A stretch of 32,934 bases of DNA from Firmicutes bacterium UBA1422 (GCA_002304835.1 DBPK01000012.1:39200-72133), one strand, 5' to 3'. Counted from the stretch's first letter, positions 1 through 8,465 are shown. The notes: generated by a model not told the origin, from the letters alone. Translations and numbers: made by a program.

Positions 1-558
1 CTCTCGAAACTACCGGGAATAGGAGGCAAAACAGCTCAGCGGCTGGCTTTTCACATACTTTCTCTTTCAGAAAAAGAGGCGGAGGAATTGACATCCTCTA
101 TTTCAGAAGCAAAAAAGAATACGAAATACTGTTCAGTATGCGGTAACCTTACAGACATTGATCCATGCAGTATATGCAGCGATACCGGAAGAGATCCAAA
201 AACCATATGTGTCGTAGAAAGCCCCAGAGATGTGGCTGCCATGGAAAGGATAAAGGATTACAGGGGTCTTTACCATGTGCTTCACGGATCCATCTCTCCC
301 ATGGAAGGCATAGGCCCCGATGATATAAATCTTAAAAGTCTCGTGATCAGGCTTCAGGGAACAGATACAGAAGAACTTATACTTGCCACGAATCCCAATA
401 TAGAAGGAGAGGCCACGGCCATGTACATAGCAAGGCTTCTGAAACCTTCCGGAATAAAAGTTTCCAGGATAGCCCACGGGATACCTGTGGGGGGAGATCT
501 GGAATATGCGGATGAGATAACCCTGCTCAAAGCCATGGAGGGAAGACATCAGCTATAA
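1..558 (+). CDS. recR: recombination protein RecR, 5' end missing
   Basis: RecR works with RecF and RecO to load RecA at single-stranded gaps during recombinational repair in the cytoplasm. The reading frame is open from base 1, so the first few residues lie outside the window; about 185 of the usual ~198 residues are present. The visible part begins inside the helix-hairpin-helix (LPGIGGKTAQRLAFH). A four-cysteine zinc finger follows (CSVCGNL then CSICSD), and then the Toprim domain with VVESPRD and the acidic GTDTEE segment near the C terminus. The gene ends in TAA and is followed by a terminator, so it is the last gene of its transcript (dnaX-ybaB-recR is the common order, not visible here). 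Confidence 0.96.
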   Translation, partial: LSKLPGIGGKTAQRLAFHILSLSEKEAEELTSSISEAKKNTKYCSVCGNLTDIDPCSICSDTGRDPKTICVVESPRDVAAMERIKDYRGLYHVLHGSISPMEGIGPDDINLKSLVIRLQGTDTEELILATNPNIEGEATAMYIARLLKPSGIKVSRIAHGIPVGGDLEYADEITLLKAMEGRHQL

Positions 559-602
559 AAACCACTACCCGTTTTTTGTTGAAATTCCGTATCAAAATTG
601 AG

Positions 603-633
603 TTTCGTCTCAAAATAGAGACGGACTTTTTTG
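603..633 (+). terminator. intrinsic terminator after recR
   Basis: The stem CGTCTC/GAGACG (606-611 with 618-623) has a 6-base loop and is followed closely by a run of six T (627-632). It separates recR from the permease gene. Confidence 0.75.
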
Positions 634-644
634 TTCCCATATTA

Positions 645-674
645 TTGACAAAGAGGCTTTCACTGTGCCATAAT
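645..674 (+). promoter_or_regulatory. sigma-A promoter of the first APC permease
   Basis: The -35 box TTGACA (645-650) is consensus. The -10 box CATAAT (669-674) follows at 18 bases and is preceded by TG at 666-667, which makes it an extended -10. The start would be near 681, leaving a leader of about 75 bases before the ATG at 755. Confidence 0.7.
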
Positions 675-754
675 AAATTGTTTATAAAATGCAGAATATT
701 TTGTCAAGATATACTGCGAACGAAATCATACTATTTTTCAAAGGAGGCAAAAAC

Positions 755-2320
755 ATGGCAGAACAACAAGGCAGACAGGTCGAAAGAAGCGAACGTACCC
801 TGGCCAGAGGAATAAGAGCATGGCACGTTTCTTTGATCGCCCTGGGCGGGATCATAGGATCCTGTTACTTCCTGGGTCTGGGAGGTGTTTATGCAGACCT
901 GGGTGCCGGCGCGGTAATCATTTCTTATGTTATCGCCGGTATAACCATTTATGGTGTAATGCAGTCATTCGCTGAATTACTGGTCAACATACCAAGAAGA
1001 GGGTCATTTGTATCTTATACCAGAGAATTCATGGGTGATACGGCATCCACCGGTATAGGCTGGTCCTTCTGGGCCAACTGGGTGGCATATGTACCATCGG
1101 AAGCACTGGCTACAGGCACATTCATGGGATACTTCATCGATCTCGGACTTGGAGCATGGAATATTTTCGTTTGGGGGCTTGTGGCACTGGCTCTGCTCAC
1201 AGCGATCAACCTTTACCATGTAAAATGGTTCGGACATGTGGAATCCATAATGGCCATAGCAAAGATACTGGCAGTTGCAATGTTCGGTATCTGCGCCATA
1301 TTCATATTCCTGGGACTTATGGGACCGGAAACCAATCCGTTCACCAACGAGCCCAAGGGATTCATCGGATCATCCATAATCATGGCAGGCGAAGCGGGTC
1401 AGACACCATTCGAGATACTGTTCCCCTCAGGCAGCTTCGTTATAATCACATACATGATCTGGACTCTCGTAAATTTCCAGGGTTCAGAGATAGTAGGCCT
1501 TTCCGCAGCGGAAACACAAAACCCCGAAAAGAATGTGCCTGCAGCGTGTAAGAAGGTTGCTGTCCGTATCATAATAATATACCTGATACCGGTTGTACTG
1601 ATAACACTTACATACCCGTATGCACTGGCAAGTTACGAGCAGACGGTTTTCGCCGAACTTCTGGGGTCCTATGGATTAAAATGGGCAGCAGGACTGTTTG
1701 TGGGCGTTACCCTTATCGCAGCTTTCAGCTGTGCAAACTCCGGGTTCTACGGAACAGTACGTTCCGTTTACGGACTTTCTGTAGAGGGTATGGCACCGAA
1801 ATTCCTTTCCAAACTTAACAGATTCAATGTTCCGTATAATGCGACTTTATTCACGATAATACCCATCTGGGTAGTTTTCGTTATTGGATTCGTCATCACG
1901 GAACTGGGCTTCGGCGGATCTGCAGGTGCGTCACTTTATGAAAGACTGCTTTGCTTCTCCGGATTCACAGGAACTCTTTGCTGGGTAGGCATACTATGGT
2001 CTCAGGTAATATTCAGAAAGAGGCTCAAGCAGAGAGGATATGATGCCAACGAATGCCTTACCGTAAAAGCTCAGCTTTTCCCGGCACTGGCATGGATATC
2101 CATAATCATTCAGGTCGCTGCAATGATTTTCCTCGTGTTCGAAGACTGGTTAGTATTCGTAGTTGCACTTATCGCCGTATTTGTGCCTATAGCCATATAT
2201 GGAGTGCAGAAGAAGAGAGGCAAGATCAGGACTGTGGCAGTACTGGGTGCTGATGAAGTCACATTTGACGAGAAATTCCCCAAAAAAGAATGGGGACGCA
2301 TAGAAGAAGAGCAAAAATAA
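755..2320 (+). CDS. amino acid permease, APC superfamily (AAT-like)
   Basis: This is an integral membrane amino-acid transporter of 521 residues, the size expected for a 12-helix APC protein. The N-terminal signature is family-typical: a short charged cytoplasmic tail, then AWHVSLIALGGIIGSCYFLG in TM1, the unwound substrate-binding helix of the fold. NFQGSEIVGLSAAETQNPEK matches the conserved TM6 region and following loop. The start at 755 was chosen because AAGGAGG (741-747) sits 7 bases upstream; an in-frame ATG at 689 would add 22 residues but has no ribosome binding site. The gene stands alone between its own promoter and terminator. Substrate cannot be read from sequence; AAT members often carry aromatic, basic or small amino acids. 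Confidence 0.88.
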   Translation: MAEQQGRQVERSERTLARGIRAWHVSLIALGGIIGSCYFLGLGGVYADLGAGAVIISYVIAGITIYGVMQSFAELLVNIPRRGSFVSYTREFMGDTASTGIGWSFWANWVAYVPSEALATGTFMGYFIDLGLGAWNIFVWGLVALALLTAINLYHVKWFGHVESIMAIAKILAVAMFGICAIFIFLGLMGPETNPFTNEPKGFIGSSIIMAGEAGQTPFEILFPSGSFVIITYMIWTLVNFQGSEIVGLSAAETQNPEKNVPAACKKVAVRIIIIYLIPVVLITLTYPYALASYEQTVFAELLGSYGLKWAAGLFVGVTLIAAFSCANSGFYGTVRSVYGLSVEGMAPKFLSKLNRFNVPYNATLFTIIPIWVVFVIGFVITELGFGGSAGASLYERLLCFSGFTGTLCWVGILWSQVIFRKRLKQRGYDANECLTVKAQLFPALAWISIIIQVAAMIFLVFEDWLVFVVALIAVFVPIAIYGVQKKRGKIRTVAVLGADEVTFDEKFPKKEWGRIEEEQK

Positions 2321-2345
2321 GCAAATAGCAAATTTATCACATAAG

Positions 2346-2372
2346 GAGAGCACGATTGTGCTCTCTTTTTTC
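2346..2372 (+). terminator. intrinsic terminator after the first permease
   Basis: The perfect 8-bp stem GAGAGCAC/GTGCTCTC (2346-2353 with 2358-2365) has a GATT loop and runs into TTTTTT. Confidence 0.88.
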
Positions 2373-2382
2373 TGTAAATAAT

Positions 2383-2410
2383 TTGAAAATTCGCTGTAAT
2401 GGTGTATAAT
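2383..2410 (+). promoter_or_regulatory. sigma-A promoter of the second APC permease
   Basis: The -35 box TTGAAA (2383-2388) is followed by a 16-base spacer and a consensus -10 TATAAT (2405-2410). It lies right after the preceding terminator, so the two permeases are transcribed separately. Confidence 0.75.
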
Positions 2411-2458
2411 ATTAATGTATTAGTTTTCATACATTATTTATTAAAGGAGGTTGAATAC

Positions 2459-4243
2459 ATGAGTGATCTTGAACAAAAAAGCACTGCTGCAATGGATACA
2501 GACCAGCATGGACTTAAAAAACATGATGTGAAAGTATCCACAGTTGTGTTCATGATCTTTTGTCTCTGTGCCGCAGGTGCGTACGGAATAGAAGAAATGA
2601 TACCTGAATCGGGACCCGGACTTACGCTCATAATGCTTATCGTTCTGCCCTTCATATGGAGTACGCCCCTTGGACTGGTTGCTTCGGAACTGGGTTCCGC
2701 AAGACCCCAGGAAGGAGGATACTACAAATGGGTGCAGGAAGCACTGGGTGAATACTGGGGTTTCCAGGCAGGCTGGTGGAGGACCATATCCATTTATATC
2801 GATAACACCCTTTATGTTATACTGGCCGGCGGATATATAGCCGGAACATGGGACATAGGTCCCGTGTGGGAAATGGTTATCAAAATCGCAATGATACTTA
2901 TATTCACTTACATAAACATACGCGGTGTAAGAGATGTGGGTATAGTCAGCACCATCCTTTCTCTATTGGTAATCGTGGCATTCGCCATGGTGGCCATATG
3001 CGGATTCTTAAACTGGGAACAGAACCCATTCGAGCCTATAACCGGAGACGGTGCATGGGGAACAATGGGATTTTCGGGAGTGGCATTTGCAGACTGGATA
3101 TACTACATCGGAATGGGCATTGCCCTGGGAATGTGGATGTACTCCGGATATGAATCAATGTCGACAATTGCGGGAGAAGTCAAGAACCCGCAGGTAATAC
3201 CCAAGGCAACAATGATAACAGTTCCTTTGATAATGGCCGTATATATACTTCCTACCATGGGTGGCCTTGCCACGCTGACCATGGATAAAGTAACAGAGGC
3301 TCTTGGTGCAAATGCCCCTTCAATCATCGCAGACATGGCTGAATACTGGGAAGTAGGCAAGGAAGGTGTACAGCCCTGGATGTTCTGGGGAACGGAAGTC
3401 GGCACAGTCGGCTATGCGGATGTTGTAACTACCAACTGGGGACCGGCATTCGGATTGTTTTTCATAGTAGTGGCCGTACTGGCTCAGTGCTCCATATACA
3501 ACACCTATATAGCATCCGGCTCAAGAGGATTTTTTGCACTGGCTGATGACTATCTGGCACCGCCAATACTGGTAAAATGCGATAAGAAGCACGGGGTTCC
3601 GTATATCGCCGTTCTGACCGTTGCCATAACGAATATCATTCTCTGCCAGTTCGCATTCACCACAGTAGTTGTTGTGGACGTGTTCCTGCTGGTTTCCGCA
3701 TATGTAATGATCTTCATATCAGCACTTATCCTGAGAAAACGTATACCAAGAGAAGAAGTGCCCTTCAGGATACCCGGAGGTTACGGTTTCCTGATTCTGA
3801 TATGCATAGTGCCCTGTATAATCGCATTTATTGGATTCTTCATAAATGGTACCGACTACTTCATAGGCGGTATGCTGGGCATAGTTTCAGGTCCTGTTCT
3901 CTATTACATCTGGAAGAGGATGTATGGCGGCCTGGCCAAAAAAGATCCGGTGAAATATCCGCTCAATCCTAAGACAAAACTGGCTGTGGGAGACCTGAAA
4001 AGAATGGCATTCAACTTCATTATCCTGGCAGCATTCGGTGCACTCGGTGTTCCCTGGCTGGGATGGTTCGAAGGCGGATGGGGTCCGGATTATTATATAG
4101 AAACATATGGTTCGGGATTCTTTGCAGACTTTGACGGTATGGTAAATGTAATAAAGATAGCAGCCATAGTATTTGCCATCGTGGCAGTCATACTGTTCCT
4201 GCTGGCAATGGCACTGGAACCAAAAAAACAAAAAAACGCCTGA
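2459..4243 (+). CDS. amino acid permease, APC superfamily (long form)
   Basis: This is a second, unrelated-looking amino-acid/polyamine transporter, 594 residues. After a hydrophilic tail of about 28 residues, TM1 contains GAYGIEEMIPESGPG. The next conserved segment, SARPQEGGYYKWVQEALGEY, is typical of the APC families that exchange amino acids or amines. GYESMSTIAGEVKNPQ marks the TM6 region. It is longer than a plain 12-helix permease: the final ~90 residues add at least two hydrophobic segments, the last in AAIVFAIVAVILFLLAMAL. AAAGGAGG (2443-2450) lies 8 bases before the ATG and decides the start; the upstream in-frame ATG at 2399 overlaps the -10 box and is excluded. Its hairpin terminator at 4270-4298 closes a single-gene unit. 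Substrate is unknown. Confidence 0.87.
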   Translation: MSDLEQKSTAAMDTDQHGLKKHDVKVSTVVFMIFCLCAAGAYGIEEMIPESGPGLTLIMLIVLPFIWSTPLGLVASELGSARPQEGGYYKWVQEALGEYWGFQAGWWRTISIYIDNTLYVILAGGYIAGTWDIGPVWEMVIKIAMILIFTYINIRGVRDVGIVSTILSLLVIVAFAMVAICGFLNWEQNPFEPITGDGAWGTMGFSGVAFADWIYYIGMGIALGMWMYSGYESMSTIAGEVKNPQVIPKATMITVPLIMAVYILPTMGGLATLTMDKVTEALGANAPSIIADMAEYWEVGKEGVQPWMFWGTEVGTVGYADVVTTNWGPAFGLFFIVVAVLAQCSIYNTYIASGSRGFFALADDYLAPPILVKCDKKHGVPYIAVLTVAITNIILCQFAFTTVVVVDVFLLVSAYVMIFISALILRKRIPREEVPFRIPGGYGFLILICIVPCIIAFIGFFINGTDYFIGGMLGIVSGPVLYYIWKRMYGGLAKKDPVKYPLNPKTKLAVGDLKRMAFNFIILAAFGALGVPWLGWFEGGWGPDYYIETYGSGFFADFDGMVNVIKIAAIVFAIVAVILFLLAMALEPKKQKNA

Positions 4244-4269
4244 TAAAAACTGAAAATCAATAAAGCAAG

Positions 4270-4298
4270 AAAAGCTGCTCCATCACGGAGCAGCTTTT
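4270..4298 (+). terminator. hairpin terminator after the second permease
   Basis: A 9-bp stem AGCTGCTCC/GGAGCAGCT has the 5-base loop ATCAC, flanked by AAA on the left and TTT on the right. The T-run is short (four T), so read-through into the MFS gene is possible. Confidence 0.7.
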
Positions 4299-4393
4299 GC
4301 TCGCCATAACAGGAGTTTTTTACCGGCCCCGACCCCTTTAAAGCAACAAAGAGCGACTTGAAAAAAAACTTGGCAGGGTGCATAATTGGACTT

Positions 4394-5803
4394 ATGAAGG
4401 CAGAAAAAAGAGCAGAAAAAACAAAAAAGCATACAGAGGAACAAAAATCAACTTTGAGAGTTTCTTTGACAACGGCATTCATAACGACCTTTATGGGAAG
4501 CGCACTAAATCTGGCTATACCTGATATGGGAGAGTATTTTGATGTAAGTGCCGCATTTCTTGGATGGATCGTTACTGCATATATGCTGGCTGTGGCCACC
4601 ATGAGCGTCCCATTTGGGAAAATAGCGGATACCACAGGAAGAAGAAGAGTAATGATACTTGGCATACTCTTCTTTACTTTGTTCAATATAATATCTGTTT
4701 TCGCACCAAACATGGCAACTGTAATAGTATTGAGGACCGCCCAGGGTGTGGCGGGAGCCATGATATTCGCCACCAATACAGCCATACTTATCAGTGCTTT
4801 CCCGGGAAAAGAAAGAGGGAAAGTCCTGGGGAAGATGACGGCAGCCACCTATATAGGCCTTTCGGCAGGACCTTTTATGGGCGGATTTTTGAATCATTAT
4901 CTGGGATGGCAGTCCATTTTTGCCACTGCCGCCCTAGTGGGCATATTCGCATTTGTTACAGCTGTGAGAAAACTTCCCAAGGGAGAAAAACTTATTACCG
5001 AAGGCAGACATGATTATGCTGGGAGTATACTTTATGTGGCAATGATAATATTTACGATGTACGGGCTTTCCAATATTACTTCCGCAAGATATGCATGGAT
5101 ATGGGTATTGGCGGGACTGGTTGTTGGAATATTTTTCGTTTTGGCGGAACTCCGGGCAGCAAACCCGGTAATACAGGTAAGAATATTCATAAGGAACATG
5201 GTTTATACCCTTTCAAACATAGCCGCCCTTTTGAATTACGGAGCCACCTTTGCCATCGGATATCTCATGTCCATATATCTTCAGGTGGTAATGGGATATG
5301 ATTCCCAGGCCGCCGGACTCATACTGGTTACACAGCCTCTTATACAGGCTTTCTTCTCGCCAATGGCAGGCAGGTGGTCTGACAAAACACAGCCATACAA
5401 ACTGGCCAGTACGGGAATGGGGATATGCGCTCTTTGTCTTGCTTTTTTCTCTTCGGTTTCCTTGGAGACTCCGCTGTGGGCCATAATAACAGCACTTTGC
5501 GTTACAGGATTCGGATTTGCTTTGTTTTCTTCCCCCAATACCAATGCAGTAATGGCATGCGTCAAACCAAAGGATTACAGTGTGGCATCTTCCATACTGG
5601 CCACCATGAGATCCCTGGGTCACACGTCCAGTATGTCCCTTGTGACAGTAATAGTAGGGGCATATATGGGGACTGCTTCCCTGGCTTCTGCCAGACCGGA
5701 GCTTCTGATAAAGACCATGCATACGGCATTCGTTTTATTTACGGGACTTTGCATTGTAGGTATACTTATGTCATTGAAAAGGAAAACTGCTTCTCAAAAA
5801 TAA
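4394..5803 (+). CDS. MFS transporter, DHA2-type drug exporter
   Basis: This is a proton-driven exporter of the major facilitator superfamily. About 469 residues and the hydrophobicity pattern suggest 14 helices, as in the DHA2 (QacA/EmrB) group. The loop 2-3 motif is clear (GKIADTTGRRRVMILG). The antiporter motif C (GLSAGPFMGGFLNHYLGW) near residue 155 marks it as an exporter rather than an importer. The start is uncertain: ATG at 4394 has only TTGGA upstream, and a TTG at 4358 in the same frame would add 12 residues without a better site. No dedicated promoter is obvious; it could depend on read-through of the weak terminator before it. No regulator gene is adjacent. The substrate is unknown. 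Confidence 0.86.
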   Translation: MKAEKRAEKTKKHTEEQKSTLRVSLTTAFITTFMGSALNLAIPDMGEYFDVSAAFLGWIVTAYMLAVATMSVPFGKIADTTGRRRVMILGILFFTLFNIISVFAPNMATVIVLRTAQGVAGAMIFATNTAILISAFPGKERGKVLGKMTAATYIGLSAGPFMGGFLNHYLGWQSIFATAALVGIFAFVTAVRKLPKGEKLITEGRHDYAGSILYVAMIIFTMYGLSNITSARYAWIWVLAGLVVGIFFVLAELRAANPVIQVRIFIRNMVYTLSNIAALLNYGATFAIGYLMSIYLQVVMGYDSQAAGLILVTQPLIQAFFSPMAGRWSDKTQPYKLASTGMGICALCLAFFSSVSLETPLWAIITALCVTGFGFALFSSPNTNAVMACVKPKDYSVASSILATMRSLGHTSSMSLVTVIVGAYMGTASLASARPELLIKTMHTAFVLFTGLCIVGILMSLKRKTASQK

Positions 5804-5805
5804 AA

Positions 5806-5829
5806 AAAGCCGGCTATATAGCCAGCTTT
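5806..5829. terminator. shared terminator between convergent MFS and PHP genes
   Basis: The interrupted palindrome pairs AAAGC with GCTTT and GGCTA with TAGCC, with one mismatch and a 2-base loop. Read on the minus strand it runs into a T-rich tail (TTTTTTT), so it serves the PHP gene best. The stop codon of that gene (5814-5816) lies inside the stem. Confidence 0.72.
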
Positions 5830-6587
5830 CTGATTTTATATTTTCGGTATGGGGAGAACAGGTAACCCAGTCCTCTGTTATAGAATTTGAATCCCCATAT
5901 GGCATATCTCATGTTTTTATGTTTGCTCTTTGTTGTTTTCTTTCTTTCGGTACCACCGCAGGTCACATATGCACCTTCTCTTAGGGCCCGTATCAGATCG
6001 TTGTTGGATCTTATATCCGCATTGATCTGTGTATAAGCCATACCCACATATTTCTCCTCGTGGGCATCGCTGCCGCCGAAACCGGGCTTCTGATACATAT
6101 TAGCCATCATCCTTGCCATTTCGTTTGATTTGGCAGATTCGCAAGTGTTAAAAGTTTCTACAAAGTCAAACTTCTTTGCGATATTGGGGTCATACTTGAG
6201 TTTCTTGAAAAACATGGCACTGGAACTCTTGACTCCGAAAGGATGTGCCGGACCCAGAATGCCGCCGTAATGACGGACTATTTTCATCAGTCTTCGCAAA
6301 GTCATCCCGCGCAAAGTAAGAACATGCAGATAGACATCATCAGGCATTATTACAAGAATATGCCCTGCATCCTTTGTATCATATTCAACACCTTTAAGTA
6401 CGACAAAATCGGAATACTTTGGATCTTTTTTTATCTCTTCCCAGAATGAACAACCCCTGTAGGTATCATGATCTGTTATCATCATACCGTCAAACCCCTG
6501 GTCGGCTAAAAGTTTTATATACTTTTTCAGCGCTACTTTTGAGTCTATGGAGCCCTCTCTTGTATGGCAGTGTAAATCAAATTTCAA
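5814..6587 (-). CDS. PHP-domain metal-dependent phosphoesterase
   Basis: This cytoplasmic PHP hydrolase has 257 residues. Metal-ligand motifs of the family appear in order: HCHT (His6, His8), TDHD (Asp39, His40), GVEY (Glu68), GHILVI (His76), GPAHPF and GGSDAHE. This is the YciV/TrpH-like stand-alone PHP type, whose members cleave phosphoesters such as 3',5'-nucleoside bisphosphates or short oligonucleotides; the exact substrate is inferred only by family. The start is TTG at 6585-6587, 10 bases after GGAGG; no in-frame ATG exists upstream. The basic C-terminal tail of about 45 residues (rich in Lys, Arg and aromatics) is not part of the PHP fold and could touch RNA or membrane. It is transcribed alone. 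Confidence 0.85.
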   Translation of the reverse strand: MKFDLHCHTREGSIDSKVALKKYIKLLADQGFDGMMITDHDTYRGCSFWEEIKKDPKYSDFVVLKGVEYDTKDAGHILVIMPDDVYLHVLTLRGMTLRRLMKIVRHYGGILGPAHPFGVKSSSAMFFKKLKYDPNIAKKFDFVETFNTCESAKSNEMARMMANMYQKPGFGGSDAHEEKYVGMAYTQINADIRSNNDLIRALREGAYVTCGGTERKKTTKSKHKNMRYAIWGFKFYNRGLGYLFSPYRKYKIRKLAI

Positions 6588-6720
6588 GTATAAGGATCCT
6601 CCTTTTGATTTCTGTTTAATACTATATACCCGGTCAAACCATTTTACAACAGTAAATATCAGTAAAAATCAAGTATTATAGGAATCCATATATTTTATAC
6701 AAAAAACACAGAAAAAGTTG

Positions 6721-6749
6721 TTGACACAAAACAAAGGCGGTGCTATTAT
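6721..6749 (+). promoter_or_regulatory. strong promoter of the T-box/trpB unit
   Basis: The -35 TTGACA (6721-6726) is consensus. A 17-base spacer leads to TATTAT (6744-6749), preceded by TG at 6741-6742 (extended -10). The start should be near 6756. Control is then left to the leader RNA. Confidence 0.85.
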
Positions 6750-6770
6750 GACAATAAATCAATACTAAAC

Positions 6771-7038
6771 CTATGACGAGGGAGTAAAGCTGATAAACGA
6801 TTTCAAAGCGATTCCGGGCAGGTGAGAGCCGGAAAAATGACAGTCTCAGCAGAATGGGCCTCTGAGGGCGAAGCGAAAAGCATAGAGAAATGCTGATTAG
6901 CGGAGACGCGGAGCCGGTGTTACGGGCTTGGGGTGTGACGGCACTCTGCAGAGAGGGCAGATGGATATCTGTCAAACAAGGTGGTACCGCAGGTATATTA
7001 TGACCTGTCCTTGTACGATAGTACAGGATGGGTTTTTT
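6771..7038 (+). promoter_or_regulatory. T-box riboswitch, tRNA-Trp specific
   Basis: This leader RNA senses uncharged tRNA-Trp. In stem I, GAGG (6778-6781) pairs with CCTC (6859-6862) and GCTGA (6789-6793) with TCAGC (6846-6850). They flank an internal loop with AGTA on the 5' side and AGAATGGG on the 3' side, so the specifier codon is TGG (6855-6857), tryptophan. The upper stem I hairpin is TTCCGG/CCGGAA (6812-6834). Stem III is CAGAT/ATCTG (6958-6971). The antiterminator pairs AAGG (6978-6981) with CCTT (7009-7012) and GCAGGT (6989-6994) with ACCTGT (7003-7008), leaving the canonical 7-base bulge TGGTACC (6982-6988) that binds the tRNA acceptor end. The competing terminator is at 7004-7038. 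The next gene is trpB, which agrees with the specifier. Confidence 0.95.
7004..7038 (+). terminator. T-box attenuator (regulated terminator)
   Basis: CCTGTCC (7004-7010) pairs with GGATGGG (7026-7032) using two G-U pairs, and TGTAC (7012-7016) with GTACA (7021-7025) around a GATA loop, with one bulged T. Six T follow (7033-7038). Its 5' arm is shared with the 3' arm of the antiterminator, so the two folds exclude each other. Confidence 0.92.
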
Positions 7039-7134
7039 GTTTGAGACAGTAAGCCTATGTACAGAAAATAATAATTGCAGAGAAGGACCCTTCTATAACT
7101 GAAGTGTAAAGAACACAGAAAAACGGAGGAAAAA

Positions 7135-8367
7135 ATGGAAAACACAAAACCAAAAAACATTGATTTCGGGACATATCTAAAAAGGTATCCTGACAAAAAC
7201 GGTTATTTCGGGCAATATGGAGGAGCACATCTTCCGCCTGAACTGATAAGGCCCTTTGAAGAGGTTACAGAGGCATACAAGACCATATGCCATTCGGCAC
7301 AGTTCATAAGTGAGTTACGAAGGATAAGGAAACAGTTCCAGGGAAGGCCTACTCCGGTTTATCACTGTAACAGACTTTCCAAAGAACTGGGCACAACACA
7401 GATATATCTGAAAAGAGAAGATCTGAATCATACGGGAGCTCACAAACTCAACCATTGCATGGGGGAAGGGCTCCTGGCCAAATACATGGGAAAGAAAAAA
7501 CTCATCGCCGAAACCGGTGCGGGACAGCACGGGGTGGCTTTGGCCACGGCTGCGGCTTACTTCGGACTGGAATGTGAAATACACATGGGAGAAGTGGACA
7601 TAGTAAAACAGGCTCCCAATGTGGCCAGAATGAAAGTTCTGGGAGCTGAAGTCGTACCCGTGAGCCATGGGCTCAAAACGCTGAAGGAAGCTGTGGATTC
7701 CGCATTTGAAGCATATCTCTCGGACTATAAAGATGCCATTTACTGTATAGGTTCAGTGGTAGGGCCTCATCCTTTCCCCATGATGGTAAGGGATTTTCAG
7801 ATGGTGGTAGGCAATGAAGCCAGAGAGCAGTTCCTGGAAATGACAGGGTATCTGCCTGATGCAGTAGTTGCCGCCGTGGGTGGCGGAAGCAATGCCATGG
7901 GCATGTTTCCGGCTTTCCTTAATGACCCCGTTGATATTTACGGAGTGGAGCCCTTGGGGAAAGGCGCAAAAATGGGAGATCATGCCGCTTCCCTTACTTA
8001 CGGGACAAAAGGGGTCATGCACGGATTTGAAAGCATAATGCTGAAAGACGAAAAAGGGGAACCGGCACCGGTATACTCGGTTGCCAGTGGTCTTGACTAT
8101 CCTTCCACCGGACCGGAACATGCATTTCTCAGAGAAAGTGGCAGGGTTAACTATGATGTGATCGATGATGATGAAGCAATAGATGCATTTTTCAAGCTAT
8201 CAAAAACGGAAGGTATAATACCTGCCCTTGAAAGCTCCCATGCTCTTGCCTATGCTATGAAACTTGCCCAAAAGGAAGACAATCCGGGATTCGTGCTTGT
8301 CAATCTTTCGGGACGAGGAGACAAGGATATGGACTACGTTCTGGAGCATTACGGCGACAGACTTTAA
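7135..8367 (+). CDS. trpB: tryptophan synthase beta chain (solitary)
   Basis: TrpB joins indole and L-serine to L-tryptophan with pyridoxal phosphate. The 410-residue length fits TrpB1-type enzymes. Visible marks: GRPTPVYHCNRL, then NHTGAHKLNH with Lys104 as the expected Schiff-base lysine (K87 of enteric TrpB), AETGAGQHG with the catalytic Glu, the phosphate loop GGGSNAMG, SGLDYPSTGPEHA, the switch region DDDEAID and SGRGDKD near the C terminus. Several positions deviate from textbook TrpB, for example HKLNHC for HKINN and IGSVVGPHPFP for IGTAAGPHPYP. CGGAGG precedes the ATG. No trpA or other trp gene is adjacent; the gene is alone between a Trp T-box and a terminator. I infer indole salvage as the role, unless trpA lies elsewhere. 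Confidence 0.94.
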   Translation: MENTKPKNIDFGTYLKRYPDKNGYFGQYGGAHLPPELIRPFEEVTEAYKTICHSAQFISELRRIRKQFQGRPTPVYHCNRLSKELGTTQIYLKREDLNHTGAHKLNHCMGEGLLAKYMGKKKLIAETGAGQHGVALATAAAYFGLECEIHMGEVDIVKQAPNVARMKVLGAEVVPVSHGLKTLKEAVDSAFEAYLSDYKDAIYCIGSVVGPHPFPMMVRDFQMVVGNEAREQFLEMTGYLPDAVVAAVGGGSNAMGMFPAFLNDPVDIYGVEPLGKGAKMGDHAASLTYGTKGVMHGFESIMLKDEKGEPAPVYSVASGLDYPSTGPEHAFLRESGRVNYDVIDDDEAIDAFFKLSKTEGIIPALESSHALAYAMKLAQKEDNPGFVLVNLSGRGDKDMDYVLEHYGDRL

Positions 8368-8379
8368 GGATTTTTAATG

Positions 8380-8408
8380 ATGACAGGACACCATTTTCAA
8401 TGTATAAT
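8380..8408 (+). promoter_or_regulatory. promoter of the cls gene, inside the trpB terminator
   Basis: ATGACA (8380-8385, five of six consensus bases) and TATAAT (8403-8408) are separated by 17 bases. The -10 box lies in the loop of the terminator hairpin. A start near 8415 would leave about 50 bases before the cls ATG. Confidence 0.6.
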
Positions 8409-8431
8409 TAAAATGGTGTTCTTTTATTTTT
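8388..8431 (+). terminator. terminator after trpB
   Basis: ACACCATTTT (8388-8397) pairs with AAAATGGTGT (8410-8419) around a 12-base loop, followed by TCTTTTATTTTT. Confidence 0.8.
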
Positions 8432-8465
8432 GGGAAGTATCTTTTTGTCGGAAGGGAGAGAAAAG

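Noticed and set aside
4371..4388. TTGGCAGGGTGCAT as a sigma-54 (-24/-12) promoter for the MFS gene
   Set aside because: The GG and GC elements are only 6 bases apart instead of the required 10.
4093..4848. Long open frame (251 codons) on the minus strand across the end of the second permease and the start of the MFS gene
   Set aside because: It is antisense to two clear membrane-protein genes, has no ribosome binding site and a composition typical of a shadow frame.
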